The notes: generated by a model not told the origin, from the letters alone. Positions 36,307-45,396 are shown, numbered from the stretch's first letter. The stretch: 64,000 nucleotides of DNA from Halobaculum sp. MBLA0143 (GCF_041361465.1 NZ_JBGKAC010000001.1:62001-126000), one strand, 5' to 3'. Numbers and translations are program-made.

Positions 36307-37122
36307 TCAGTAGACGACGTTGGTGACGAGGTTCGACAGCCCGTTCCGGTCGACTTGGTCCCGGTAGTCGTCGGTGAACACGAGCCGCTGGCGGGGCCGA
36401 CCCATGTCCAGTGTCACCTTCTCCGTCGTGATGACGCCCATCTCCTCCAGCTTCCCCTTCTTCCGGGAGAAGGTCGCCTTGCTGGCGAGGCCGATGTCCT
36501 CGCCCCACTTGCTCACGTCGTAGTGGAGCAGTTCGTGTTTGGCAGCGACCAACAACGACGCCATCACCTCGTCCAGCTCCGAGGTGTCGCGCGCGTCGGC
36601 CGCGCTGTCGAGCACGTGGTCGAAGTCACCCCGCGCCTCCGGGGCGAACTCCGTGTCCATCGTCTCGCGCACGGTCGTCAGCGACGGGGTGCGGAGGTCG
36701 AACGACTCGGCCGCGTCCCAGTTGCGCTCACACCAGCCGTACACGTCCGTCACGAACTCCTCGGCGCGCGTGATGGCGGTCCCCGCGGCCGTGTCCACTT
36801 GGACCGGCACGTACACCGAATCGGGGGTGGCGAACACCGTGGTGTTGTCCGTCGGTTCGCGTTCGGCGAGCGCCAGGCTGCCGGCGTCGATCAGGTCCGC
36901 GGCACGCGAGGCGACGAGGAAGTCACGCCGCACCTTCCGCAGCTCCTCGCCGACGCCGAGGACGCGCACCTCCGGGAGATCGCCGTCGTAGTCCCCGGCC
37001 GACGCGACGAGCTGTTCGACGTCGTCGGCGGTGGCGTTGGTTAGGTACACCGTCCCGTCCGCCTCGGCGAACAGGTCCGCGAGCGTTCCCTCTGGGCCGT
37101 CCGGTACGAATTCTGCACTCAT
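36307..37122 (-). CDS. tbsP: Transcription regulator TbsP (DUF5821 family)
   Basis: A 271-residue regulator. The C-terminal part holds a winged helix (SKWGEDIGLASKATFSRKKG, then KLEEMGVITTEKVTLDMGRP and RQRLVFT). The N-terminal part is an alpha/beta domain (TVYLTNATADDVEQLVA). It matches the family named TbsP in Haloferax, which acts with TrmB in control of glycolytic and gluconeogenic genes. Start ATG 37122, placed by TATA-like GTATTAAGT at 37151-37159 on the minus strand. Confidence 0.8.
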   Translation of the reverse strand: MSAEFVPDGPEGTLADLFAEADGTVYLTNATADDVEQLVASAGDYDGDLPEVRVLGVGEELRKVRRDFLVASRAADLIDAGSLALAEREPTDNTTVFATPDSVYVPVQVDTAAGTAITRAEEFVTDVYGWCERNWDAAESFDLRTPSLTTVRETMDTEFAPEARGDFDHVLDSAADARDTSELDEVMASLLVAAKHELLHYDVSKWGEDIGLASKATFSRKKGKLEEMGVITTEKVTLDMGRPRQRLVFTDDYRDQVDRNGLSNLVTNVVY

Positions 37123-37239
37123 TGCCGTACAGCCTCTACGCACCCATGTTACTTAATACCACTGGTGGGGACGTGTAATACATTCGTAAGTACCCGCTCC
37201 TGCATAATTGAGACTGGTAATTAACGATGTATGTCACAA

Positions 37240-37247
37240 GATATAAG
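37240..37247 (+). promoter_or_regulatory. TATA element for the small secreted peptide gene
   Basis: GATATAAG lies 25-32 bases before the ATG at 37272, supporting that internal start and a leaderless message. The region is AT-rich and shared with the divergent tbsP promoter. Confidence 0.5.
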
Positions 37248-37271
37248 TTCTGTCGGCTGTACCGTGGGAAC

Positions 37272-37478
37272 ATGGCACAAGGGAAGCTCGAACGGCTGCT
37301 CTCGTCGCGGCTCACAGGTGCACTGCTGGCTCGTCCCCGACTGGCGATGCTGGTCGTGTTCCTCGTCCTGTTGGTGGCGTTCCAGGGTGGGGCCGCGGCG
37401 CTGGACGGGGGGTCTGGAGGGTGTGAGTACTTCTGTATGGACACACAGGACAACTCTAGCACGAACAGCGGACCCTGA
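37272..37478 (+). CDS. Small secreted or membrane peptide with Cys pair
   Basis: A 68-residue protein. Residues 1-20 are basic (MAQGKLERLLSSRLTGALLA), residues about 23-41 are hydrophobic (LAMLVVFLVLLVAFQGGAAA) and the end has GGCEYFCMDTQD. It looks like a signal-anchor with possible cleavage after AAA-LDGG. It resembles the short DUF7503-type haloarchaeal peptides. It converges on the CHAT protein gene with three bases between stops. Function unknown. Confidence 0.6.
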   Translation: MAQGKLERLLSSRLTGALLARPRLAMLVVFLVLLVAFQGGAAALDGGSGGCEYFCMDTQDNSSTNSGP

Positions 37479-37481
37479 CCG

Positions 37482-39719
37482 TCAGACGCCGTCTATCTCC
37501 TCCAGAATCGTCTCGGCCCAGTAGAGGTCTCCTTCGTGCACGACTGGTCCTCCGAATCCGTTCAGGTAGCGCTTCAGCTCAGAAAGATCTTTCATGTATA
37601 TTCGAGACGTTCCCAACAGGTGTTGTGGGTCGCTGTCTTCTTCGAGCGAATCGTGCACCTCTGCACCCGTGATCCACGGCGAGGACTGCTCGATTAACAA
37701 CGAGTACGTGCCGTCGTCGTTCGTCGAAATGAAGAACGCTTCCGGCACCAGGGAGTCGTTCTGTGTCAGGACGTGTGTCCCGTCGCCGACGACGGCGTAG
37801 TCTTTCGGTGTCAGCAGTTGGCCGCGGGTGTAGTCTAACGCCCGCTCGATACAGAATCCGTTCATGATGAGCCGGGCGAACGCTACCCCGACTTTCACCG
37901 CGTCGTCGTTGGTGACACTCTCGAAGGTGACGCCGCCGCCGACGCTCCCTTTCCGGACGAGCTGTCTCCCCTCCGGGAAGGAGCCACAGGCGTTGAGGAA
38001 GAACGTCTGGGCGTTCGACTCCCGGAGCGTCGACGCCGAGAAGAACCCGTTCGTACACTCCAATCCCTTCTCGTCCCGGTGGCCGATAAAGTGGACCAGA
38101 TCGTTGCGCCGTTCGAAGATCCGAGCCAACTCGCTCGTCGAGACGTTCTCTCGCAGCGTCAGGTCGATGTTCAGGTCCTGTGCCCGGCGCCGGTAGTGGC
38201 CGACGATCTCCTCCGTCTCGTCGCGCATGTCCGCCTCGTCGGCGTCCGACAGCCCGAGACTCCGCTGGCCGCTGTCGTTGACGACCGCCACGACGGACAG
38301 GTCCGAATCCGGATCGTCGAGGTACTTCTGGCGGTTCTCGTACGCCTCCGGCAGCGTCTTGAACACGTCGATGGGCACCTTCTCGGCGAGCCAGCCGTGT
38401 GTCTTCCCGGGTCCGAGTGTCGGCTTGACCAGATCAACGTTGGAGATCTCCCGCGTGACACGCAGCGTCTCGTCGGTCCCTTCGACACGAGGGTGTTCCG
38501 TCGGCCCCGAGCGGCTGGGGGGACGCTCGACGGCAGACTCCGCCGGGTGGCTCTTGGTCCCATCGGCGTGCCAAGCGTTCTCCCAGTCCACGTCGTAGCC
38601 ATCGTTGACGGTGAGCCGGAGCCACTCTTTCTTCGACAGCGACTCCGACTCCGGCGCGAACAGGTGCGGGACGTTCGACAGGAGGTGCGGCAGCGTCTCG
38701 ACGGTGTCGTACGTCGGCGCGACGTGCATCCCGAGGTGCCACTCCGGGAAGGCGTCCCGCACGTCCGCGAACGGGACTTCGAGGTAGCGGGTGACTCGCT
38801 CCGACATCGACGCGTCGTACATCCTGTCCGTGTCGAGCCCGAGCTCGTCGCCGACCCACGAGACTGACAGCTCCCCGCCGTGTGGGCCAGCACTGCGCGC
38901 GAGACAGTCGAGGTGGAAGGTTCGCTCCAGCAACGCAGCGACATCGTGTTGATACTGCCGGCCACGTCCCAACCGTTCGATACACCCGTCTACGTCGAGG
39001 TACGGGTCGATTCCCGAGACGACCTCGAATCGTGCTCCGAGATAGTGTGCCAGCGACGCGCCGGTCGTGAGGTACGTCAAGTCCGGCGGCACGACGAGTT
39101 CGATCCCGGTGTTCGGGCGATTCTCCCGGATCGACCGCGGGACGTGTGTCGTCTCCCCGAACTCGACGTACGGCGGCTGCTCGCGCATCGATGGCCACGT
39201 CCGATCCGGCGATGTCGTGTCGTTGCCGACCGCCAGCGCCGACAGCGCCGTCGCCACCCCCTCCGGCGTCCGTTCGACGGTCACCAGCTCGTCGGGCACG
39301 TCCACGCGGCTCTCGAACCCGATGGACACCCGACGCGACTCCGGGAACTCGATCCAGGCCCGCCGGGAACTCTCTATCCGTAGCGTCGCCGGCCCGTGGA
39401 ACCGGACGAACGCTCGAACCCCAGCCCCGATGCGGACCAGGTACGACTCGGCGTCGAGCTGGAGCCGGCCGTCACTCAGAGTGATCTGCTCTCCCCCCGA
39501 CAACGGAATAGCGACGAGGAGGACCGGCGGGAACCCCAGTGTCGACGCCGACCCGGCCACCGTCACGTCCGGGTCGTCCGGTCCGGTGTCCTGCTCCGAC
39601 AGCGCCGCCGCTACCGAAGGCGGGTCCTCGGTCCCACCCCACCCCTCCGTCTCCACTGTCACGGTGTTCTTCGCGGCGTCGACGACCCGGAAGCCACCGT
39701 TCGTCCACTGGAGGCGCAC
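37482..39719 (-). CDS. Large protein with C-terminal CHAT (caspase-like) domain
   Basis: A 745-residue protein. The C-terminal part (about 420-680) fits a CHAT protease: DLVHFIGHRDEKG gives the catalytic His547 (HFIGH at 543-547) and FFLNACGSFPEG gives Cys578, with the hydrophobic strand spacing of caspase-like folds. The first 400 residues look like two beta-rich domains of no known family (LSDGRLQLDAESYLVRIGAG...). No signal peptide or membrane helix. It starts with GTG at 39719. No TPR, STAND or gasdermin-type partner is next to it, so the target is unknown. A role in controlled proteolysis or defence is inferred. Confidence 0.75.
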   Translation of the reverse strand: MRLQWTNGGFRVVDAAKNTVTVETEGWGGTEDPPSVAAALSEQDTGPDDPDVTVAGSASTLGFPPVLLVAIPLSGGEQITLSDGRLQLDAESYLVRIGAGVRAFVRFHGPATLRIESSRRAWIEFPESRRVSIGFESRVDVPDELVTVERTPEGVATALSALAVGNDTTSPDRTWPSMREQPPYVEFGETTHVPRSIRENRPNTGIELVVPPDLTYLTTGASLAHYLGARFEVVSGIDPYLDVDGCIERLGRGRQYQHDVAALLERTFHLDCLARSAGPHGGELSVSWVGDELGLDTDRMYDASMSERVTRYLEVPFADVRDAFPEWHLGMHVAPTYDTVETLPHLLSNVPHLFAPESESLSKKEWLRLTVNDGYDVDWENAWHADGTKSHPAESAVERPPSRSGPTEHPRVEGTDETLRVTREISNVDLVKPTLGPGKTHGWLAEKVPIDVFKTLPEAYENRQKYLDDPDSDLSVVAVVNDSGQRSLGLSDADEADMRDETEEIVGHYRRRAQDLNIDLTLRENVSTSELARIFERRNDLVHFIGHRDEKGLECTNGFFSASTLRESNAQTFFLNACGSFPEGRQLVRKGSVGGGVTFESVTNDDAVKVGVAFARLIMNGFCIERALDYTRGQLLTPKDYAVVGDGTHVLTQNDSLVPEAFFISTNDDGTYSLLIEQSSPWITGAEVHDSLEEDSDPQHLLGTSRIYMKDLSELKRYLNGFGGPVVHEGDLYWAETILEEIDGV

Positions 39720-39736
39720 GTCTGTGCTACCGTGTA

Positions 39737-39775
39737 GTCGACGTATCGTACTTTTGCTTTCTTGTCTACGTATCG
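39737..39775. promoter_or_regulatory. Direct repeat upstream of the CHAT and truA genes
   Basis: GTCGACGTATCG (39737-39748) and GTCTACGTATCG (39764-39775) differ at one base and lie 27 bases apart in the gap between the divergent CHAT gene and truA. They may bind a regulator serving one or both genes. Confidence 0.45.
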
Positions 39776-39856
39776 ATTCTGATACTCTGAAAGTCTACGG
39801 CGGTGATAACTACGAATCTCCGTAAGCGGGAAGCCGACGGCGGTCGGTGTTCGGGT

Positions 39857-40672
39857 GTGCGAGCCTACCGTGTCGCCTACGACGGCCGCCCGTTCCACGG
39901 GTTCCAGCGCCAGCCGGACGTGTCGACCGTCGCCGACGCGTTGTTGGACGCGCTCGTCGAGTTGGACCTCCTGGCTGCCGGCGGCGACGGTCCAACCCGG
40001 CCGACTCCGCCGGGGTACGCCGCCGCCGGCCGAACGGACGCGGGCGTGTCGGCGCTGGCACAGACTGTCGCCTTCGAGGCGCCCGACTGGCTCTCGCCGC
40101 GCGCGCTGAACGCCCACCTCCCGGAGAGCGTCCGGGCGTGGGCCGTCGCCGACGCCCCCGACGCGTTCCACGCGACACACGACGCCGTCCGCCGGGCGTA
40201 CGTCTACCACCTCCACGCGCCCGCAGCCGACCCCGATCGAGCACGGACGGCGGCCGCCCGCCTCTCCGGCAGTCACGACTTCCACAACCTCACCCCGGAC
40301 GAGACGGGAACCCGCCGCGACCTCGACTGTCGCGTCGAGTCCGGCCGGACGCTCCGGGTCCGTGTCGCCGCCGACGGCTTCCCCCGGCAGCTCGTCCGCC
40401 GGCTCGTCGCCGTCGTTCGGGCGTTCGCCGCCGGGGAGTGCGACGACGACCGACTCGACCGACTCCTCTCGGCGACGGCCGTCGACGGTCCCGAAGGCGT
40501 CGCCCCCGCCCCGCCGGCGGCGTTGTTGCTGGCGCGGGTCGACTACCCCGAGCTCTCGTTCACCCCGAACGAGACAGCCGTCGCGGACGTGCGCCAGTTG
40601 TTCCGGGAGCGGCGTCGCCGCGGGCTGGCCAGCGCCGGCGTCGCCGACAGCGCCCTAGACGACCTGGGGTAG
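39857..40672 (+). CDS. truA: tRNA pseudouridine synthase A
   Basis: TruA makes pseudouridine at tRNA positions 38-40. The catalytic Asp is in AAAGRTDAGVSALAQTVAF, and the conserved FHGFQRQP and LVRRLVAVV segments are visible. 271 residues from a GTG start at 39857; an earlier frame extension lacks family character. It is divergent from the CHAT gene. Confidence 0.95.
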   Translation: MRAYRVAYDGRPFHGFQRQPDVSTVADALLDALVELDLLAAGGDGPTRPTPPGYAAAGRTDAGVSALAQTVAFEAPDWLSPRALNAHLPESVRAWAVADAPDAFHATHDAVRRAYVYHLHAPAADPDRARTAAARLSGSHDFHNLTPDETGTRRDLDCRVESGRTLRVRVAADGFPRQLVRRLVAVVRAFAAGECDDDRLDRLLSATAVDGPEGVAPAPPAALLLARVDYPELSFTPNETAVADVRQLFRERRRRGLASAGVADSALDDLG

Positions 40673-40693
40673 CCCGCGGCCGAGCGGGGCCGC

Positions 40694-41551
40694 TCACGGC
40701 TCTCGGACGACCGGCAGCGACTCCGGGACACGGAACGATCCCCCCAGCCAGTCGCCGGCGACGAGCGCCTCGAAGACCGCCCCCGTCGCCGGCCGCTCCC
40801 CCAGCAACGCGGCCCCGTAGGTGATCGGCTTCCCGCGGACGACCTGTCCGGACGGGAGTTCGTACGACTGTGTCGCGTAGTGGTCGGCCAGCCGCGGGAC
40901 CGCGAGGTTCACTCGCGGCGGGAGTGGCCGGAACGAGACCCCGTGGTCGACGGCCATGTTGCGGTAGGCGACGGCGGCGTCGACAGAACCAGTCTCCACG
41001 AGCGCGAGCAGCTCCGTCTCCGGGACCAACTGATCCGGCGACAGCAACGCCGGGTACTCCCGCTCCCACCGCTCGGCGGCCAGCGCCAGCGCGAACAACG
41101 TCCGGTAGCCCAGTGGGTCCGCGTCCGGGTCCGTCCGGGCGAGTCGTGCCTCGTCGGCGAACAACGGGTCCAACGGCACCGGCGCGTCGCCGACCCGCCG
41201 CCCGACCGGGGTGTCCGCGTGCGCGACCACCAGCGAGTTGGCCGCGAACGCAGTGTAGCGGTCCGCGAGCCCCTCGAACAACACCGGGTCCGCCAGGACG
41301 AGCAGATCCGGCTCCCGCAGGCCTTCGGCGACTAACCGGGCGCAGGCGGCCGACCCACGCGTCTCGACGCTCAGGTCGACGTCCACCTCCTCCCGGAACC
41401 GAACGTCGAGCGCGCGCTGGAGACTCCCGGCCGCGAGCACGGACACGGAGTCGTCGTCGCGGCCCGCACAGCCGGCTGCCAGAGTCCCGGCGACGGCCGC
41501 GCCACCGGCCAGTGCACGGCGCCTGCTCACTCGATGCGAGTGATCCGTCAC
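40694..41551 (-). CDS. Extracellular solute-binding lipoprotein (ModA/WtpA-like)
   Basis: A 285-residue periplasmic-type binding protein of the molybdate/tungstate class. The Tat-type signal RRRALAGGAAVAGTLAAGC has a lipobox, so it is membrane-anchored outside the cell. SVLAAGSLQRALD is the typical first strand and loop of ModA-like proteins, and DADPLGYRTLFAL and VDAAVAYRNMA fit the hinge and second lobe. The GTG start at 41551 is tentative; GTG 41560 is close by. No permease or ATPase gene is adjacent, so the transporter partner is elsewhere. Confidence 0.8.
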   Translation of the reverse strand: MTDHSHRVSRRRALAGGAAVAGTLAAGCAGRDDDSVSVLAAGSLQRALDVRFREEVDVDLSVETRGSAACARLVAEGLREPDLLVLADPVLFEGLADRYTAFAANSLVVAHADTPVGRRVGDAPVPLDPLFADEARLARTDPDADPLGYRTLFALALAAERWEREYPALLSPDQLVPETELLALVETGSVDAAVAYRNMAVDHGVSFRPLPPRVNLAVPRLADHYATQSYELPSGQVVRGKPITYGAALLGERPATGAVFEALVAGDWLGGSFRVPESLPVVREP

Positions 41552-41693
41552 TGCCTGCACCGTTCGTTCGCTGCGTATCTGTCTCTTTCTGTTCGGAGTA
41601 TCGGCCACGACGACGGTGGTTACCCTCCGTGTCGGATTCCGAGACGAGATACAGTGTGTCAAAGTTGAAGTTACACGGTGTGAACTCTGTCCC

Positions 41694-42290
41694 GTGAGCT
41701 ACCTCACCGACCCCGACGAGTTCTTCGCACAGCGCGCAGACGACCCAGACTGGCTCCTGCCGGTCCTGCTCGTGTTCTCCGCCGGGTTCCTGCCGGCCAT
41801 CGGCTCCTGGTACGCCATCCAACAGATCTTCTCTGGGGGTGGGGTGGGAATAATCGTGGCCGTGTTCGGCTCGGCGGGGGCGCTCGTCGGCGTGTTCCTG
41901 CTGTGGATCGTCGGTGCGGCGGTGTTCCACGGCGTGTCGGCGGTCTTCGACGGCGAGGGGTCGTTCTGGCGGACGCTGTGGCTCTCCGGGTGGGGGTACG
42001 TCCCGTCCGTGATCGCCGGCGGCGCGACCATGGTGGCGCTCCTGCTGGCCGCGTCGACGCTCCCGCCTGCCACGACCGGCCAGGAGTTCGTCCAGGTCAA
42101 CATGCAGCTCCAGACGCACCAGTACGTCCAGTGGGCGTCGTACTTCGGGCTCGTCATGTCCGTCTGGCAGGGTGTGATCTGGGCGTTCGCCGTCCGACAC
42201 GCTCGCGGGCTGGAGCTGCGCGAGGGCGCAATCGCCGTCGCCCCGTTCGTCCTCGCCAACCTCGGGTTGACGCTGCGGGGGCTCCTGTAG
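41694..42290 (+). CDS. Yip1-family membrane protein
   Basis: A 198-residue integral membrane protein starting VSYLTDPDEFFAQRADDPDW. About five hydrophobic helices follow. The layout (soluble lead DPDEFF..R, then five helices) matches the Yip1 domain family of haloarchaea. Function in archaea is unknown. GTG start at 41694. Confidence 0.75.
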   Translation: MSYLTDPDEFFAQRADDPDWLLPVLLVFSAGFLPAIGSWYAIQQIFSGGGVGIIVAVFGSAGALVGVFLLWIVGAAVFHGVSAVFDGEGSFWRTLWLSGWGYVPSVIAGGATMVALLLAASTLPPATTGQEFVQVNMQLQTHQYVQWASYFGLVMSVWQGVIWAFAVRHARGLELREGAIAVAPFVLANLGLTLRGLL

Positions 42291-42302
42291 CGGTCAGGCG
42301 GC

Positions 42303-43211
42303 TCAGCCCCCATCCGGCGGCGGGGTCGCGCCGGCGTGCTCACACGCCCGGCTGCCGGCTTCGACCCCGCGGCGGACGGCCGCCCGAAGCGTCGGCGCCC
42401 TGCCGATCGCCGCCGCGAACGTGCCGGCGAGAGCGTCGCCCGCGCCGGTCGTGTCGACGACCGGCACCGTCGGCGCCGCGACTCGGAACACCGGGGTGTC
42501 GAGGCCGCCGACGAACGCCGTCGCTCCGCCGGCGCCGTCCGTCCGGACGACCGTCGCCCCCCGTTCGGCGGCGGCCGTCAGCGGGGCACGCAGTCGGTCG
42601 AACTCCGTCTCGTTCGGGACGAACACGTCGACGGCGGGGTGTTCGACCAACGGCTCGGCGCCCGCCGCCGGCGACGGATCGACGACCACGGTCGGCCCGT
42701 CGGCCGGGAGCGCGTCCAACAACGCGGTCGTCGCCTCGACGGGCACCTCGTTCTGGAGGAGGACGGCGTCGGCTCGTCGGAAGCGGTCGATCCGTTCGAC
42801 GGCGTCGTCGGCGTCCAATCGGTCGTTGGCCCCCGCGAGCACGGCGATCCGGTTCTCGCCGTCTGGCGCCACCCAGACGTACGCAGCGCCGGTCGCCTCA
42901 CCCCGGACGGCCAGACGCGCCTCGACGCCCGCGGCCGCCAGGCGGTCGGCGAGCCAGTCGGGGGCGTCCGTGCCGACGGCACCACACAGCAGGGTGTCGG
43001 CGCCGGTCCGGGCGGCGGCGACCGCCTGGTTCGCTCCCTTCCCACCGAGGGCGGTGTCGTCCGTCCGGAACCCCGTCGGCGGCACGGAGACGACGCGCGT
43101 CTCCCCGGCCGCGGGGACGGCCGAGTCGTCGTCCAGTCGGGTGATCTCGTCCGCGTCGACGCGACACAGCCGGTCGACGTTGACGCTGCCGAAGACGGCG
43201 ACGCGGCTCAC
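42303..43211 (-). CDS. PfkB-family carbohydrate kinase (ribokinase-like)
   Basis: A 302-residue kinase. The PfkB signatures are visible: VFGSVNVDRL at the start, the GGKGANQAVAAARTGAD signature near residue 50, and the catalytic DTTGAGDALAGTFAAA near 250. The presence of both signatures and NVD near the start fits ribokinase rather than fructokinase, but the sugar is uncertain. The GTG start overlaps the thioesterase stop by four bases. Confidence 0.88.
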   Translation of the reverse strand: MSRVAVFGSVNVDRLCRVDADEITRLDDDSAVPAAGETRVVSVPPTGFRTDDTALGGKGANQAVAAARTGADTLLCGAVGTDAPDWLADRLAAAGVEARLAVRGEATGAAYVWVAPDGENRIAVLAGANDRLDADDAVERIDRFRRADAVLLQNEVPVEATTALLDALPADGPTVVVDPSPAAGAEPLVEHPAVDVFVPNETEFDRLRAPLTAAAERGATVVRTDGAGGATAFVGGLDTPVFRVAAPTVPVVDTTGAGDALAGTFAAAIGRAPTLRAAVRRGVEAGSRACEHAGATPPPDGG

Positions 43212-43609
43212 GACTCCGGCGGGTCGGCGTAGTCGGCGGCGGCAGTGCGGAGCCGGTCCGGCAGCGCCGCCGGCTCCCCGTCCGCGCCGACGGTGACGAG
43301 GACGGTCTCCCCTTCGGCGACGGTCCGGCCGTCCCGGCGGACCTCGTAGGCGAACGTACAGCTCGTCTCCCCGGTCTCGGGGGTCCACACGAGGACGGTC
43401 ACCGGATCCGTCCCGGCGAGCGGCGCGTGAAACTCCAGAGACAACGACGCGAGCACGGCGTCTGCCTCCGACAGCTCGACGCCGACGGCCTCGCGGAAGA
43501 AGTCGTTGCGGGCCGTCTCCAGGTAGCTGGCGTAGACGGCGTTGTTGACGTGGCCCATCGGGTCTAAGTCACGGTACCGCACCGCAACGGTCGTCTCGAA
43601 CGGTGACAC
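43208..43609 (-). CDS. Acyl-CoA thioesterase, 4HBT family
   Basis: A 133-residue hot-dog fold thioesterase. The catalytic pattern DLDPMGHVNNAVYASYLETAR contains the conserved Asp, and the later strands (SLEFHAPLAGTDPVTV; SCTFAYEVRRDGRTVAEGE) complete the fold. GTG start at 43609, after a basic upstream stretch. It heads a coupled pair with the PfkB kinase; a functional link is not evident. Confidence 0.85.
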   Translation of the reverse strand: MSPFETTVAVRYRDLDPMGHVNNAVYASYLETARNDFFREAVGVELSEADAVLASLSLEFHAPLAGTDPVTVLVWTPETGETSCTFAYEVRRDGRTVAEGETVLVTVGADGEPAALPDRLRTAAADYADPPES

Positions 43610-43663
43610 GAACCACCGTTGTGCGGGGGCGGTCTTGATGTCGGCGGTCCGTCGGCTCCCGAC

Positions 43664-43670
43664 ATTATAA
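43664..43670 (+). promoter_or_regulatory. TATA element for the gene at 43696
   Basis: ATTATAA lies 26-32 bases before the ATG at 43696 and fits a leaderless message. Confidence 0.5.
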
Positions 43671-43695
43671 GTCGACGTCGCCCCCACTGAGTCGT

Positions 43696-44277
43696 ATGGA
43701 CTACAGCCTCGTGATCGACGAGACGGAGACGACAGTCCCGGGCGGGACGGGTCTCCTCCTGTTGCACCCGAGCATCGGCGAGACGGACCGGATCGACACG
43801 GACTTCCTCCGGACGGACACCGACAACTTCCTCGTCGTCTCCACCCGGACCACTGCACGCGAGGTGGAACAGAAGCTCGAACACTACGAGGTAGACGAGT
43901 CGACCGCGGAGATTCTCGACACGATCTCGGTCGACAGGGGGTACTCCCGGCGGGGGAGCGACCACCTCCACTACGTCTCTGCGCCCGACGACTTGGACGG
44001 CGTCGTGAACAACGTCGACGCGTTCCTCGCGCGCCACGACGGCAAACGCCGGGTGAGCGTCGACTCCCTCACGGAGATGGCGTACTACGCCGACGTCGAC
44101 AGCGTGTACGACGCCACCGACCGACTGCTAGACGTGCTCGCCGACCACGACGCAGTCGGCCTGTTCCACCTCTCGAAGGAGGTTCACGACGAGGCTACGC
44201 TCGACCGTTTCCGGGAGTTGTTCGACGGCGTGATCGACCTGGACGACGACGGCGACGCGACCGTGACGCTCTCCTGA
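43696..44277 (+). CDS. RecA-superfamily-like haloarchaeal protein (DUF7090-like)
   Basis: A 193-residue protein like a KaiC/GvpD-type RecA fold that lacks the P-loop: GGTGLLLLHPSIGETDRI replaces the Walker A loop. The strand order FLVVSTRTTAREVEQKL and RRVSVDSLTEMAYYADV fits the RecA core. It probably does not hydrolyse ATP. I recall a haloarchaeal DUF7090 family of this type, but the family number is from memory. Function unknown. Confidence 0.7.
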   Translation: MDYSLVIDETETTVPGGTGLLLLHPSIGETDRIDTDFLRTDTDNFLVVSTRTTAREVEQKLEHYEVDESTAEILDTISVDRGYSRRGSDHLHYVSAPDDLDGVVNNVDAFLARHDGKRRVSVDSLTEMAYYADVDSVYDATDRLLDVLADHDAVGLFHLSKEVHDEATLDRFRELFDGVIDLDDDGDATVTLS

Positions 44278-44316
44278 GACGGGGTTCGCCGTCGCCCCGC
44301 GCGGTGACCGACAGAC

Positions 44317-45396
44317 TCAGAAGACGACCGGCGCACCGTCTTCGACCCGGACTCCGACCCGTTCCCCGGTGTCGACACCGGTGTCACGCCCCTGGACGAC
44401 CACCTGTAGGGTCGTCACACTCCCCTCTGGCTCGAGAACGTAGTTCGTCTGGTCACCCTGGAAGAACCGCTCGCGGACGGTCGCGGCACACACGCCGCCC
44501 TCACACAGGTGGAACTCCTCCGGACGGATGGAGACTGTCACTTCGTCGCCGTCGTCGGCGTCCGGGGCGGGCACGGTGAACCCGTCGTCGACCACCGCCA
44601 CCGGCTCGCCGTCCCGGCGTTCGACCGTCGCCGAGAGCAGGTTCGTGTCTCCGATGAAGTCGGCGACGAACTCGCTCGCGGGACTGCGGTAGATCTCCTC
44701 CGGCGGGCCGACCTGTTCGAGACGGCCCTCGTTCATCACCGCGATCCGGTCCGACAGGCTCATGGCCACCTCCTGATCGTGGGTGACGTAGAAGGAGGCC
44801 CCCTGTGTCTTCTCGTGAATCCGTCTGAGCTCCACCTGCATCAGTTTCCGCAGCTTGCGGTCCAACGACGAGAGCGGTTCGTCCAGCAACAACACGGACG
44901 GCTCGTTCACGAGCGCCCGTGCGAGGGCGACGCGTTGTTGCTGCCCGCCGGAGAGATCCGACGGGCTCCGGTCTGCGTAGCCGGCGAGGTCGACCAGTTC
45001 GAGGTACCCCTCCACGAGCTGTTCACGCCTCGTCTCGTCGACACCGTCCTTCTTCAGCCCGTAGCCGACGTTCTCGCCGGTCGACATGTGCGGGAACAAC
45101 GACAGCTGCTGAAATACGAGGTTCGTCTCCCGCGCCTCCGGCGGGGTTCCGGACATCGACCGGCCGTCGATGTAGACGTCACCGTCCGTCGGCCGTTCGA
45201 ACCCGCTTATCATCCGGAGCGTGGTCGTCTTCCCGCACCCCGACGGTCCGACGAGCGTGAAGAACTCCCCGCGTCGAACGGAGAAGTCGACTCCTTCGAC
45301 GGCCGTCACGTCGCCGAACTCCTTGCGGACCCCGTCGAGTTCTACCAGCGTGTCTACGTCCGTCGACATCGTCTGTTCCTCTGTCACACGATACAT
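44317..45396 (-). CDS. potA: ABC transporter ATP-binding protein, polyamine type
   Basis: The 359-residue ATPase powers the importer formed with the permease genes nearby. It has the P-loop GPSGCGKTT, Q-loop, signature LSGGQQQRVALARAL, Walker B LLLDEPLSSLD and the switch His (YVTHDQ), followed by a C-terminal TOBE domain (EVTVSIRPEEFHLCEGG). It belongs to the PotA/FbpC/CysA group. It is divergent from potD, sharing a 96-base promoter region. Confidence 0.93.
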   Translation of the reverse strand: MYRVTEEQTMSTDVDTLVELDGVRKEFGDVTAVEGVDFSVRRGEFFTLVGPSGCGKTTTLRMISGFERPTDGDVYIDGRSMSGTPPEARETNLVFQQLSLFPHMSTGENVGYGLKKDGVDETRREQLVEGYLELVDLAGYADRSPSDLSGGQQQRVALARALVNEPSVLLLDEPLSSLDRKLRKLMQVELRRIHEKTQGASFYVTHDQEVAMSLSDRIAVMNEGRLEQVGPPEEIYRSPASEFVADFIGDTNLLSATVERRDGEPVAVVDDGFTVPAPDADDGDEVTVSIRPEEFHLCEGGVCAATVRERFFQGDQTNYVLEPEGSVTTLQVVVQGRDTGVDTGERVGVRVEDGAPVVF

